Below, one piece after another: positions 37,294 through 48,313 of a stretch of 64,000 bases of DNA. Position 1 is the first letter of the stretch, and each line of letters opens with the position of its first letter. A program made the translations under genes and the position numbers. Under the pieces are notes generated by a model. That model did no database searches, was not told where the DNA came from, and worked only from the letters and a program-made list of their open reading frames with translations. This stretch comes from DATLWN01 sp963764315 (lineage in GTDB: Bacteria > Pseudomonadota > Zetaproteobacteria > Mariprofundales > Mariprofundaceae). The stretch covers positions 5,780 to 69,779 of the forward strand of contig CAVXSB010000008.1 in the NCBI GenBank assembly GCA_963764315.1. Direction: 5' to 3'.

Positions 37294-38241
37294 ATGGAGC
37301 GTGTTACCTTGACCCATCTGCGCATCGCCACCCGCAAATCCCCGCTGGCCCTGTGGCAGGCCGAATATGTCGCCGCCGAACTGAGCCGTCTGCATCCGGG
37401 CCTGACCACGGAGCTCGTGAGAATCAGCACCCGCGGCGACAAGATCCTCGACGTGCCCTTGGCCAAGGTGGGCGGCAAGGGCCTGTTCACCAAGGAGATC
37501 GATGAGGCGCTGGTCGACGGCCGTGCCGATCTGGCCGTGCATTCGATGAAGGATGTGCCCACCGAGCTGCCGGCTGGAATGTCGATCCGGGCCATCCCCG
37601 AGCGGGCCGATCCGCGCGATGCCGTGGCCACGCGCACCGGCGGGGCACTTGCCAGCCTGCCGGCGGGTTCGCGCATCGGCACCTCCAGCCTGCGTCGCCT
37701 GTGCCAGTTGAAGGCGCACTATCCGTCCTTCGAATTCGTGTCGGTGCGCGGCAGCGTGCAGACGCGCCTGGACAAGGTCGGGCGCGAGGTCGATGCGGTG
37801 ATCCTGGCGGCGGCCGGTGTGAAGCGACTGGGCATCGCCGACCGCATGCACGAGTTTCTGGAGCCGGAGGTCATGCTGCCGGCGGTGGCCCAGGGCACGC
37901 TGGGCATCCAGACGCGCGATGACGACGAAACGACCAATACCCTGCTCGCGGGTCTGAACCATGCGGATACGGTGGACCGCACGACCGCCGAGCGCGCCTT
38001 TCTGGCCACCCTCGAGGGCGGCTGTCAGGTGCCCATTGCCGCCTACGCGGTGCTGGATGGCGACAGGCTGCAGCTGCGGGGCCTGGTCGGCGAGGTCGAT
38101 GGCTCGGTGTTGATCGCCAGAGAGATCGAGGGCGTGCGCTCGGATGCCGCACGCCTCGGGCGCTCGCTGGCCGAGCAGGTTCTGGAAGCCGGCGGTCGGG
38201 AGATTCTGGCGCGTGTTTATGCCATGCAGCCGAACGGCTGA
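37294..38241 (+). CDS. hemC: Hydroxymethylbilane synthase (porphobilinogen deaminase)
   Basis: About 315 residues from ATG 37294. IATRKSPLALWQAEYV, the STRGDKILD segment, HSMKDVPTELP, IGTSSLRRLCQL and LEGGCQVPIAAYA (the Cys carries the dipyrromethane cofactor) are all present. Condenses four porphobilinogen molecules on the route to haem and siroheme; siroheme is required by the sulfite reductase upstream. Confidence 0.95.
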   Translation: MERVTLTHLRIATRKSPLALWQAEYVAAELSRLHPGLTTELVRISTRGDKILDVPLAKVGGKGLFTKEIDEALVDGRADLAVHSMKDVPTELPAGMSIRAIPERADPRDAVATRTGGALASLPAGSRIGTSSLRRLCQLKAHYPSFEFVSVRGSVQTRLDKVGREVDAVILAAAGVKRLGIADRMHEFLEPEVMLPAVAQGTLGIQTRDDDETTNTLLAGLNHADTVDRTTAERAFLATLEGGCQVPIAAYAVLDGDRLQLRGLVGEVDGSVLIAREIEGVRSDAARLGRSLAEQVLEAGGREILARVYAMQPNG

Positions 38242-38256
38242 GGCACGGTTCGGGGA

Positions 38257-38285
38257 TTGACGAATCAGGGTCTGATCCCTATCGT
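38257..38285 (+). promoter_or_regulatory. Putative promoter of the tRNA cluster
   Basis: TTGACG (38257-38262), a 17-base spacer, and TATCGT (38280-38285), followed by a GC-rich discriminator, 40 bases before tRNA-Pro. Confidence 0.5.
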
Positions 38286-38324
38286 CCGCCGCCTTCGCGG
38301 GCAAGCAAGAAGGCTAGGGCAAGA

Positions 38325-38401
38325 CGGGGCGTAGCGCAGCCTGGTAGCGCATCTGCTTTGGGAGCAGAGGGCCGCAGGTTCGAATCCTGCCGCCCCGACC
38401 A
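38325..38401 (+). tRNA. tRNA-Pro (TGG)
   Basis: 77 bases, acceptor CGGGGCG/CGCCCCG, encoded ACCA end, anticodon loop TTTGGGA giving TGG, intact T-arm GGTTCGAATCC. Confidence 0.95.
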
Positions 38402-38429
38402 GTCCGGGTCTGATACGGGAATGCACGGG

Positions 38430-38506
38430 GCGCCTGTAGCTCAACCGGATAGAGCAACAGCCTTCTAAGCTGTAGGCTGCAGGTTCGAGTCCTGCCAGGC
38501 GCGCCA
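38430..38506 (+). tRNA. tRNA-Arg (TCT)
   Basis: 77 bases, acceptor GCGCCTG/CAGGCGC, GCCA end, anticodon loop CTTCTAA giving TCT. Confidence 0.95.
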
Positions 38507-38514
38507 GTGGGGAT

Positions 38515-38590
38515 GGTGGACGTAGCTCAATGGTAGAGCCCCGGTTTGTGGTACCGGTGGTTGGGGGTTCGAGTCCCCTCGTCCACCCCA
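38515..38590 (+). tRNA. tRNA-His (GTG)
   Basis: 76 bases including the extra 5' G at 38515 that pairs with the discriminator C. Acceptor GTGGACG/CGTCCAC, CCA encoded, anticodon GTG. Confidence 0.94.
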
Positions 38591-38631
38591 GTTGAAAGAT
38601 GCGGTCGATGCACTAGTATCCGCCGCCGCAT

Positions 38632-38707
<76 letters not shown>

Positions 38708-38713
38708 TGCATC

Positions 38714-38743
38714 AAGGGGTTGCCTTCGCAGCCCCTTTTTTTG
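38714..38743 (+). terminator. Terminator of the tRNA cluster
   Basis: AAGGGGTTGC / GCAGCCCCTT stem (10 bp, one G-U) with a CTTC loop and a run of eight T, directly after tRNA-Lys. Confidence 0.88.
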
Positions 38744-38755
38744 TTTTGTGCCGGT

Positions 38756-38784
38756 TTGCCACCGCCGCTTCGCATCGGCATAGT
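38756..38784 (+). promoter_or_regulatory. Putative promoter of tRNA-Leu/tig
   Basis: TTGCCA (38756-38761), a 17-base spacer and CATAGT (38779-38784), between the tRNA terminator and tRNA-Leu. Moderate match only. Confidence 0.35.
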
Positions 38785-38833
38785 TCCGTTCCTTTTTAAG
38801 GGTCGCGGCCGGGTGCTGGCACGACCGACGCGT

Positions 38834-38917
<84 letters not shown>

Positions 38918-38960
38918 GATCAATGGATGAACGGCGGGCACCGCCACAGGAGCATGGGAC

Positions 38961-40298
38961 ATGATTCAGACCGAGGTTAAAACCACTGGAAAGAGCGAGC
39001 ATCTGGTGCATGTGCACGTGCCGCAAGGCGACTACGACGTGGTCTACGCCGAGCAGGTGCAGAAGATCGCGGCGCGCGCCAAGCTGCCGGGATTCCGCCA
39101 GGGCAAGATGCCGCCGGGCCTGATCGAGCGCCAGTTTTCCGGCCAGATTCTGGAGGAGACCACTTCCGAGCTGGTGCAGCGCCATTACGCGGAGGTGCTC
39201 GAATCCACCGGCCTGAAGCCGGCGGTGCAGCCGGAGATTGAGCTGCCGGCGGTGCAGCCGGGCAGCGGCTTCGCCTTCACACTGAAGGTGACGACCTGGC
39301 CCGAGGTCGCGCTGGGCGATCTGGGTAAGCTGAAGTTCGACGAGACCGAGGTGACTGCCGGTGACGCCGATGTGCAGTCGGTGGTGGATCGTCTGCTGGC
39401 CTCCCAGGTGCGCTACGAACCCGCCGAGGACCGTGCCGCCGCCCAGGGCGACCGTGTAGAGATGGATTTCGTCGGTTATATCGATGATGAGGCCTTCGAG
39501 GGCGGCAAGGGCGAGAACGTGGCCCTGGTGCTCGGCGAGGGACGCTTCATTCCGGGCTTCGAGGACGGCCTGCTGGGCGCCAAGCCTGGCGAGCAGCGGC
39601 AGGTCGAGGTGAGCTTCCCGGCCGATTATCAGGCGGCGAACCTGGCCGGCAAGCCGGCCCGCTTCGAGGTGACGGTGCGCACCGTGGCCGCGGGCGTGCC
39701 GCCGAAAGACGAGGATGATCTGGCCACGATGGTGGATTTCGCGGATGCCGCGGCGCTGCGCGCCGATATTCGCCGTCGGCTGGAGGCGGAAGCCAAGGAT
39801 GCCGGCCATGCAGCCACCCGGCAGGCAGCGCTCGATGCGTTGCTGGCGGCCAATACGGTGGAGCTTCCCGAGGCACTGCTGCGCGAGGACGTGCGCCAGA
39901 CGACGCTGCGCGTGGCCAAGAACATGCGCGAACAGGGGCTGCAGCCGGACAAGGCGATGTTCGACGCTCCCGAGTTCCAGAAAGAGGTGCGGGAACGCGC
40001 CGAACGCGGCCTGAAGCTGTCGGTGCTGCTGCAGGCCGTGCGCGAGCAGGCGAAGGCCGAGGTCTCGGATGAGGACGTCGAGGCGGAGCTTGATGTGCAG
40101 GCGCAGCAGTATCCCGAGGCCCAGCATGAGGAGTTCAAACGCTGGATGCGCGGCCAGCCCGAGCGCATGCAGGAGCTGGGTGAGCAGCTGCTTGAACGGA
40201 AATGCATTGCCTATATAGTAGCTAAGGCCAAGACCAAGAAGCAGGCCAAGAGCCTGGCCGATTGGCAGGCCGAGCAGGATCAGGGCCAGGAGAAGTAG
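38961..40298 (+). CDS. tig: Trigger factor
   Basis: 445 residues. Ribosome-binding N-domain with the signature GFRQGKMPPGLIERQ, a central FKBP-type PPIase domain (DRVEMDFVGYIDDEAFEGG), and a helical C-terminal arm domain. Binds at the ribosomal exit tunnel and assists folding. First of the tig-clpP-clpX-lon-hupB series, a classical gene order. Confidence 0.96.
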   Translation: MIQTEVKTTGKSEHLVHVHVPQGDYDVVYAEQVQKIAARAKLPGFRQGKMPPGLIERQFSGQILEETTSELVQRHYAEVLESTGLKPAVQPEIELPAVQPGSGFAFTLKVTTWPEVALGDLGKLKFDETEVTAGDADVQSVVDRLLASQVRYEPAEDRAAAQGDRVEMDFVGYIDDEAFEGGKGENVALVLGEGRFIPGFEDGLLGAKPGEQRQVEVSFPADYQAANLAGKPARFEVTVRTVAAGVPPKDEDDLATMVDFADAAALRADIRRRLEAEAKDAGHAATRQAALDALLAANTVELPEALLREDVRQTTLRVAKNMREQGLQPDKAMFDAPEFQKEVRERAERGLKLSVLLQAVREQAKAEVSDEDVEAELDVQAQQYPEAQHEEFKRWMRGQPERMQELGEQLLERKCIAYIVAKAKTKKQAKSLADWQAEQDQGQEK

Positions 40299-40299
40299 T

Positions 40300-40932
40300 A
40301 TGAATCTCGTCCCCATGGTCGTCGAACGCACATCGCGCGGTGAGCGTTCCTACGATATCTATTCGCGGCTGCTCAAGGAGCGCATCGTGTTCATGAGTGG
40401 CCCGGTCGACGACCATATGGCCAACCTGATCACCGCCCAGCTGCTGTTCCTGGAGGCGGAGGGTCCGGAAAAGGACATCTATATGTATATCAACAGCCCC
40501 GGTGGGCTGGTGACGGCGGGGATGGCCATCTACGACACCATGCAGTACATCCGCTGCGATGTGTCGACGCTGTGCGTCGGCCAGGCCGCGAGCATGGGGG
40601 CGCACCTGCTGGCCTCCGGCACCGCCGGCAAGCGCTTTGCGCTGCCCAATGCCCGCATCATGATCCACCAGCCGCTGGGTGGTTTCCAGGGGCAGGCGAC
40701 GGATATCGAGATTCACGCCCGCGAGATTATCAAGCTCAAGGAGCGCATGAACCAGATGATGGCCGACCATACCGGTCAGCCGCTGGAGAAGATCTCCGAT
40801 GATGTCGAGCGCGATTATTTCTTGACCGCCGAAGAAGCGCGGGATTACGGTTTGATCGATCAGGTGCTGACATCCCGCAAGTCTGTCACGGACAAGGAGT
40901 CGGCCGGAGGTAAGGATGGGCACGGGAAATAA
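40300..40932 (+). CDS. clpP: ATP-dependent Clp protease proteolytic subunit
   Basis: 210 residues. Begins VPMVVERTSRGERSYDIYSRLL; catalytic Ser in CVGQAASMGAHLL, His in RIMIHQPLGGFQGQATDI, then the Asp region. Forms the tetradecameric protease barrel with ClpX. It starts 2 bases after the tig stop. Confidence 0.97.
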   Translation: MNLVPMVVERTSRGERSYDIYSRLLKERIVFMSGPVDDHMANLITAQLLFLEAEGPEKDIYMYINSPGGLVTAGMAIYDTMQYIRCDVSTLCVGQAASMGAHLLASGTAGKRFALPNARIMIHQPLGGFQGQATDIEIHAREIIKLKERMNQMMADHTGQPLEKISDDVERDYFLTAEEARDYGLIDQVLTSRKSVTDKESAGGKDGHGK

Positions 40933-42187
40933 GGGCGGCGACACCACGCTGTATTGCTCGTTTTGCGGCAAGAGCCAGCACGACGTCAAGAAACTGATCG
41001 CCGGCCCGACCGTATTCATCTGTGATGAATGCATTGAACTGTGCAACGAGATCATCGTCGAGGAGCTTTCCGGCAAGGAAGCCAAGCCCAAACGCGAGGC
41101 CGGCAGTCTGCCGAAGCCGGCGGAAATCAAGGCCTATCTCGACGACTATGTGATCGGCCAGGAATCGAGCAAGCGCTTGCTTTCGGTGGCCGTCTACAAC
41201 CATTACAAGCGCATCGGCCACAACGAGAACAGCGAGGTCGAGATCAGCAAGAGCAATGTACTGCTCCTGGGCCCGACCGGCAGCGGCAAGACGCTCTTGG
41301 CCCAAACCCTGGCCAAGGTGTTCGACGTGCCTTTCGTCATGGCCGACGCCACGACGCTGACCGAGGCCGGCTATGTCGGTGAGGACGTCGAAAACATCAT
41401 CCTGAAGCTGCTGCAGGCCGCCGATTACGATGTGGCCAAGGCCCAGCGCGGCATCATCTATATCGACGAGGTGGACAAGCTTTCGCGTAAGTCCGAGTCG
41501 CCGTCGATCACCCGCGACGTGTCCGGCGAGGGCGTGCAGCAGGCGTTGTTGAAGCTCATCGAGGGCACGGTGGCCTCGGTGCCGCCGCAGGGCGGCCGCA
41601 AGCATCCGCAGCAGGAATTCCTGCAGGTGGATACGACGAATATCCTGTTCATCCTGGGCGGCGCCTTCGATGGCCTGGAAAAGCTCATCGAGTCCCGCAT
41701 CAACCACCGCTCCATCGGTTTCGCCGCCAATGTCGGCGACGACAAGAAGAGCATTGGGGCCGTGCTGCGCCTGGTGGAGCCGGACGACCTGATCCGCTAC
41801 GGCCTGATTCCGGAGCTGGTCGGCCGCCTGCCGGCGGTAGCCACGCTGGAGCAACTGGATCGGGCGGCTCTGCTGCAGATCCTGACGGAGCCGAAGAACG
41901 CGCTGGTCAAGCAGTACCATGCACTGCTGACCTACGACGACGTGGATCTGTCGTTCACCGACGATGCGCTCGAGGCCATCGCCGACAAGGCGATCGCGCG
42001 CAAGACGGGCGCCCGCGGCCTGCGGGCGATCATGGAGTCGGTGATGCTCGAGATCATGTACGAGATTCCGACACTCGGCACCGTCGAGCAGTGCGTGATC
42101 AACGCCGATGTCGTGGAAGGGCGCGGCAAGCCGGTACTGGTCTACCGTGGCGAGGAAGCGCAGGCGCGCTCGGGCACCGACAACTGA
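40916..42187 (+). CDS. clpX: ClpX ATPase, Clp protease unfoldase
   Basis: 423 residues. N-terminal zinc finger LYCSFCGKSQHDVKKL...FICDECIELC, Walker A LLGPTGSGKTLLAQTL, Walker B IIYIDEVDKL, and the RH-type pore/IGF-loop region (RSIGFAANVG). Feeds unfolded substrates to ClpP. The start lies inside the 3' end of clpP (17-base overlap), with GGAGG upstream. Confidence 0.97.
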   Translation: MGTGNKGGDTTLYCSFCGKSQHDVKKLIAGPTVFICDECIELCNEIIVEELSGKEAKPKREAGSLPKPAEIKAYLDDYVIGQESSKRLLSVAVYNHYKRIGHNENSEVEISKSNVLLLGPTGSGKTLLAQTLAKVFDVPFVMADATTLTEAGYVGEDVENIILKLLQAADYDVAKAQRGIIYIDEVDKLSRKSESPSITRDVSGEGVQQALLKLIEGTVASVPPQGGRKHPQQEFLQVDTTNILFILGGAFDGLEKLIESRINHRSIGFAANVGDDKKSIGAVLRLVEPDDLIRYGLIPELVGRLPAVATLEQLDRAALLQILTEPKNALVKQYHALLTYDDVDLSFTDDALEAIADKAIARKTGARGLRAIMESVMLEIMYEIPTLGTVEQCVINADVVEGRGKPVLVYRGEEAQARSGTDN

Positions 42188-42191
42188 TCCC

Positions 42192-42220
42192 GGCGCCGGT
42201 TACGGCGCCCTTTCTTTTTT
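42192..42220 (+). terminator. Rho-independent terminator after clpX
   Basis: GGCGCCG (42192-42198) and CGGCGCC (42203-42209) with a GTTA loop, then TTTCTTTTTT. Confidence 0.8.
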
Positions 42221-42289
42221 CATTGCCGAAAGGCATCATCAATGGGCACGGTATGTGGAGCCCGCTCTTCGACCGTCCAGGAGTACCAA

Positions 42290-44737
<2,448 letters not shown>

Positions 44738-44760
44738 GCTATCAAAAAACTAGAAAAGCG

Positions 44761-44790
44761 TTGACAGGAGATGGGTGCGGTTGTTTATAT
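44761..44790 (+). promoter_or_regulatory. Sigma70 promoter of hupB
   Basis: A perfect TTGACA (44761-44766), followed after 17-18 bases by TTTATAT (44784-44790), about 35 bases before the hupB start. Confidence 0.7.
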
Positions 44791-44823
44791 TTCGCCCCAT
44801 CGACGTAGCTTGCGGGAGGAAAA

Positions 44824-45096
44824 ATGAACAAAGCAGATTTGGTGAATCACGTTGCGGCCGAGGCTGGCCTGACCAAGACTGCGGCTGGTGCCGCTGTCGA
44901 GGCCGTTCTGGGGGGTATCACGGGCGCCATGCAGAAGGGCGATGCGGTGAGCTTGGTGGGCTTCGGCACGTTCTCGGTGGCTGAGCGCGCCGCACGTACG
45001 GCCCGCAATCCGCGCACTGGTCAGACCATTGCGGTTGCCGCTTCCAATGCTCCGAAGTTCAAGGCTGGCAAGGCCCTGAAGGACGCGGTGAAGTAA
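44824..45096 (+). CDS. hupB: DNA-binding protein HU (beta type)
   Basis: 90 residues. MNKADLVNHVAAEAGLTKT, GFGTFSVAERAARTARNPRTGQ (the DNA-intercalating arm) and FKAGKALKDAVK are textbook HU. Nucleoid-associated; binds and bends DNA as a dimer. GGAGG lies ~7 bases upstream. It has its own promoter and terminator, so it is expressed apart from lon. Confidence 0.97.
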   Translation: MNKADLVNHVAAEAGLTKTAAGAAVEAVLGGITGAMQKGDAVSLVGFGTFSVAERAARTARNPRTGQTIAVAASNAPKFKAGKALKDAVK

Positions 45097-45109
45097 GACA
45101 GCATCCTTT

Positions 45110-45133
45110 AGTGGGGGCGACAGGGCCCCTACT
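45110..45133 (+). other. Stem-loop after hupB
   Basis: AGTGGGGGC (45110-45118) pairs with GCCCCTACT (45125-45133) with one G-U. It lies between the hupB stop and its terminator and could protect the transcript 3' end. Confidence 0.5.
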
Positions 45134-45145
45134 TATGCTTACGGA

Positions 45146-45179
45146 AACAAGGGCTTGACCGAGCCCTTGTTCCTTTTTC
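45146..45179 (+). terminator. Rho-independent terminator of hupB
   Basis: AACAAGGGCT (45146-45155) and AGCCCTTGTT (45162-45171), perfect 10-bp stem with 6-base loop, then CCTTTTTCT. Confidence 0.9.
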
Positions 45180-45181
45180 TA

Positions 45182-45257
45182 GGGCGAATAGCTCAGCTGG
45201 GAGAGCGGCGGCCTTACAAGCCGTAGGTCACAGGTTCGATCCCTGTTTCGCCCACCA
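45182..45257 (+). tRNA. tRNA-Val (TAC)
   Basis: 76 bases, acceptor GGGCGAA/TTCGCCC, ACCA end, anticodon loop CTTACAA giving TAC. It starts just past the hupB terminator. Confidence 0.95.
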
Positions 45258-45347
45258 TTCGGAATGCTATGCTTCGATGCACGGTGTTTCTGGGTCAACA
45301 ATACAAGTTGATTTTAGGGTGCTGAGTGATTACTTTGCGCCCCCGCT

Positions 45348-45424
45348 GGAGCGGTAGTTCAGTTGGTTAGAATGCCGGCCTGTCACGCCGGAGGTCGCGG
45401 GTTCGAGTCCCGTCCGCTCCGCCA
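45348..45424 (+). tRNA. tRNA-Asp (GTC)
   Basis: 77 bases, acceptor GGAGCGG/CCGCTCC, GCCA end, anticodon loop CTGTCAC giving GTC. Confidence 0.95.
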
Positions 45425-45450
45425 CATATGCATCCCTGGGATGGACCACG

Positions 45451-45487
45451 AGCCAGTAAGCCATAAGCTTGCTGGCTTTTTTCTTTT
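45451..45487 (+). terminator. Terminator after tRNA-Asp
   Basis: AGCCAGTAAGC (45451-45461) and GCTTGCTGGCT (45467-45477), 11 bp with one G-U, followed by TTTTTTCTTTTT. Confidence 0.88.
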
Positions 45488-45526
45488 TACCCGGCAGGCA
45501 TCGCGCCTTACCTTCCCGTCCGGAAC

Positions 45527-46426
45527 CTAATGGGACGAGACCTGGAGATCGTTGGGCGCATGCTCCCCTGATTGCGCCTGGATGGCGCGGGAGGCCTGTT
45601 GGGTTAACAGGGTGATGCTGATGCGTCGGTTCGCCGCATCCTGGGGATGGGCTGGAAGCAGTGGCACAGCGGATCCCAGGCCGGTGACGCGCAGGATGCG
45701 CCCGGGAGGCAGGCCGCCGGCCAGTAAGGCGCGCCGGCAGGCATTGGCCCGGTCCAGGGAAAGCTCCCAGTTGCTGTAGTCCTGTTTGGGGCCGGCATAG
45801 GGGGCGGCATCGGTATGGCCCTCGACGCTGATCCGGTTCGGCTGTTGGCCCAGCACGTGGCCCATGACCTGAAGCATGGCCCTGGCGGAAGGCGTTAGTC
45901 GGGCGCTGTCACCGGAAAACAGCGAATGCTGTGGCTGATCGACAATCTGTAACAGCAATCCCTGTTGGTTCTTGACGATGGCGATCTGGGACTTGAACTG
46001 ACTGAGCATGTTGTTCCTGGCAATGGTATCCTCGAGATGACCCTTCAACCCGGCCAGGTTCACCAAGGTGGGACGGACGCCGGCGCCGCTGGTGGCGACG
46101 GATGCCGCGGATGGATGCCCATGGCTGACCTGGCCGCTTTTACGGGTGATGTCCGTGCCGCTGCCATGAATGGCAGTGTCCTGGTCGCCATGATGACGGC
46201 CGCCTTGCCCGGAGATTATCAGCGGCATATTAAAGTAATGGGCCACGCCCACAATCTGGCTCTTGTTGAACGTGGTGCTGACCCACATCAGCAGGAAGAA
46301 GGCCATCATGGCGGTGATGAAGTCGGCATAGGCCACCTTCCAGGCTCCGGCATGGTGCTGACGCCTAGTCCTCTTCTTGACCTTGATGACGGTGACCTTG
46401 GGCTTTTTCTTGCTCTCGATGATCAT
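45527..46426 (-). CDS. motB: Flagellar motor stator protein MotB
   Basis: About 299 residues from ATG 46426. A basic cytoplasmic tail (KKKPKVTVIKVKKRTRR) is followed by the single membrane helix with the proton-carrying Asp, AWKVAYADFITAMMAFFLLMWV. A His/Gly-rich periplasmic linker leads to the OmpA-like peptidoglycan-binding domain (ISVEGHTDAAPYAG, LSLDRANACRRALL). It anchors the stator to the cell wall. motA is not adjacent, unlike the usual motAB pair. The frame is open further upstream to 46549, but that part is not MotB-like. Confidence 0.92.
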   Translation of the reverse strand: MIIESKKKPKVTVIKVKKRTRRQHHAGAWKVAYADFITAMMAFFLLMWVSTTFNKSQIVGVAHYFNMPLIISGQGGRHHGDQDTAIHGSGTDITRKSGQVSHGHPSAASVATSGAGVRPTLVNLAGLKGHLEDTIARNNMLSQFKSQIAIVKNQQGLLLQIVDQPQHSLFSGDSARLTPSARAMLQVMGHVLGQQPNRISVEGHTDAAPYAGPKQDYSNWELSLDRANACRRALLAGGLPPGRILRVTGLGSAVPLLPAHPQDAANRRISITLLTQQASRAIQAQSGEHAPNDLQVSSH

Positions 46427-46662
46427 GGTCGTGAAGGCTTGGCTGATGGCAGGCCGGCACGCATGCCTCGGCGTCCCGCGTCGGGTGTGGAGGAAATGAT
46501 GTCCCAGATTCGCATAAACATAAAAAACTAACGCCTCGGTCGGCGACAAAGGTGATCTGGATCACCAAAATGGCTTGGGGCATGGTCATGCGGGCGCTGC
46601 ACTGTTCTTCTCCGTCCATGCCGGTTAGCATCCTCTCCAATCAATCTGGGGGAGGGGAAGGC

Positions 46663-47610
46663 ATGCCGACAACGCTGAACGATATTGCCCGTCAGGGAAA
46701 AAACGGGGCGGAAATGATGCCGATCGTCCAGGGCGTGGCCCGGGCGGCGGTGGAGATCAGCGCCCTGCTGCGCGGGGCAGTGTTCCGCGGGGCCCTCGGT
46801 GAGGCCGGTGGTGCCAATGTGCAGGGCGAACAGCAGCAGAAACTGGACGTATTGTCCGATGAGATTTTTCTGGAGGAGATGCGTGCGACCGGCTATGTCT
46901 GCGCCGTCGGCTCCGAGGAGCAGGAATCACTGCAGGTGATCGATGAGTATGCCGATGCCGACTGGCTGGTGCTGGTCGACCCGCTGGACGGCTCCTCGAA
47001 CCTGGACGTCGATGGCCCCGTCGGCACCATCTTCTCGGTGGTGCGCCGCAAGTCGGCGAAGGGCAGCCGGCCGGACGAGGCCGATACGCTGCAAAGCGGC
47101 CGCGCCGTCGCCGCTGCCGGCTACGTGCTGTACGGTCCGGCCACCATGCTGGTGATGTCCGTCGGCGCCGGCGTGCACGGCTATACCTTCCACCCGGCCA
47201 CGGCGCGTTTCGAGCTCAGCCACCCGGATATCCGCATCCCCGCCAAGGGGGGGTATTACTCCGTCAACGAGGCAAATGCCGCGCAATGGCTGCACGGCGT
47301 GGACGAACGCCTGGTCATGATGAAGCAGCAGACGGGCTTGGGCATGCGTTATGTCGGTGCCATGGTGGCCGATATCCACCGCACGCTGCTCAAGGGCGGT
47401 GTGTTCCTGTATCCGGCCGACAAGAAGAATGCGAACGGCAAGCTCAGGCTGCTGTACGAGGCGATCCCGATGGGCTTTCTGATGGAGCAGGCCGGCGGCA
47501 AGGCCTGGGCGCTGGATGGGCAGGTGCTCGACGTGCAGCCCGAGGCTCTGCATCAGCGCGTGCCGGTATTCCTCGGCGCCGCCTCGGCGGTGGATCCTCT
47601 GATCGAATAG
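46663..47610 (+). CDS. fbp: Fructose-1,6-bisphosphatase, class I
   Basis: 315 residues from ATG 46663, with a GGAGGGG ribosome site. LDVLSDEIFLEE (metal binding), CAVGSEEQES, the phosphatase core VDPLDGSSNLDVDGPVGTIFSV, and RYVGAMVADIHRTLLKGGVFLYP are family hallmarks. Acts in gluconeogenesis and, in autotrophs, in the Calvin cycle; no Calvin-cycle genes are adjacent. Confidence 0.95.
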   Translation: MPTTLNDIARQGKNGAEMMPIVQGVARAAVEISALLRGAVFRGALGEAGGANVQGEQQQKLDVLSDEIFLEEMRATGYVCAVGSEEQESLQVIDEYADADWLVLVDPLDGSSNLDVDGPVGTIFSVVRRKSAKGSRPDEADTLQSGRAVAAAGYVLYGPATMLVMSVGAGVHGYTFHPATARFELSHPDIRIPAKGGYYSVNEANAAQWLHGVDERLVMMKQQTGLGMRYVGAMVADIHRTLLKGGVFLYPADKKNANGKLRLLYEAIPMGFLMEQAGGKAWALDGQVLDVQPEALHQRVPVFLGAASAVDPLIE

Positions 47611-47611
47611 G

Positions 47612-48313
47612 ATGGCCCCAGCCATCGATTTCCGCACCTATTACCTGCGCCAGGCGGGTATCTGCCCGCCCATGGCAGGCATGTCCGTCGACATGGCCGG
47701 CGCCGACCCTGGCGTGCCGGCCGTCCCCGGCAGGGTGCCCGAGCAGCAGGCAGGAGCCGGCGATCTCGGGTCGTTGGCGACGGCGGTCGGCCAGTGCACC
47801 GCCTGCGACCTTGCCGCCGGACGCACGCAGACGGTGTTCGGTGTCGGCAATCCCGAGGCGCAGCTGATGTTCGTCGGAGAGGCGCCGGGCCGCGAAGAGG
47901 ATCTGAAGGGCGAGCCGTTCGTCGGCCTGGCGGGCAAGCTGCTCGACCGCATGCTGGCGGCCATGGATCTGGACCGCTCCCAGGTCTACATCATGAACGT
48001 CGTCAAATGCCGGCCGCCGCAAAACCGCAACCCCGAGGCCCACGAGATCGCGGCCTGTGCCCATTGGTTCGATGCCCAGTGGCAGGCCGTTTCCCCGAAG
48101 ATCGTCTGCCTGCTGGGCAAGGTGGCGGCCAGCGCCGTGCTGGACAGTCAAGCGCCGATGGCGGCGATGCGCGGGCGCTGGTTTGAGAGCCGTGGGACGA
48201 AGCTGCGCGTGACCTATCACCCGGCCTATCTGCTGCGCTCGCCTGAGCAGAAGGTGCATGTATGGCAGGATATGCAGGCCATCATGCGTGCCCTGCGCCA
48301 GGAAGTCTCCTAG
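47612..48313 (+). CDS. Uracil-DNA glycosylase, family 4 type (Fe-S)
   Basis: 233 residues. A ~75-residue variable N-terminus is followed by CTACDLAAGRTQTVFGVGNPEAQLMFVGEAPGREED (GEAPG catalytic loop), MNVVKCRPPQNRNP with an Fe-S ligand Cys, and the C-terminal VTYHPAYLLR motif. The cysteines in CTAC and KC, plus later ones, would hold a 4Fe-4S cluster. Removes uracil from DNA. It starts right after fbp and ends overlapping the convergent CorB-like gene by 4 bases. Confidence 0.9.
   Translation: MAPAIDFRTYYLRQAGICPPMAGMSVDMAGADPGVPAVPGRVPEQQAGAGDLGSLATAVGQCTACDLAAGRTQTVFGVGNPEAQLMFVGEAPGREEDLKGEPFVGLAGKLLDRMLAAMDLDRSQVYIMNVVKCRPPQNRNPEAHEIAACAHWFDAQWQAVSPKIVCLLGKVAASAVLDSQAPMAAMRGRWFESRGTKLRVTYHPAYLLRSPEQKVHVWQDMQAIMRALRQEVS

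Noticed and set aside
34947..37682. Very long minus-strand open frame (about 900 codons) opposite cysN-ubiA-hemC
   Set aside because: It is antisense to three well-supported genes, has a biased composition expected from GC-rich third positions, and shows no domain pattern.
46427..46549. Upstream in-frame extension of motB
   Set aside because: No ribosome site and unlike MotB; the basic tail begins at the internal ATG 46426.
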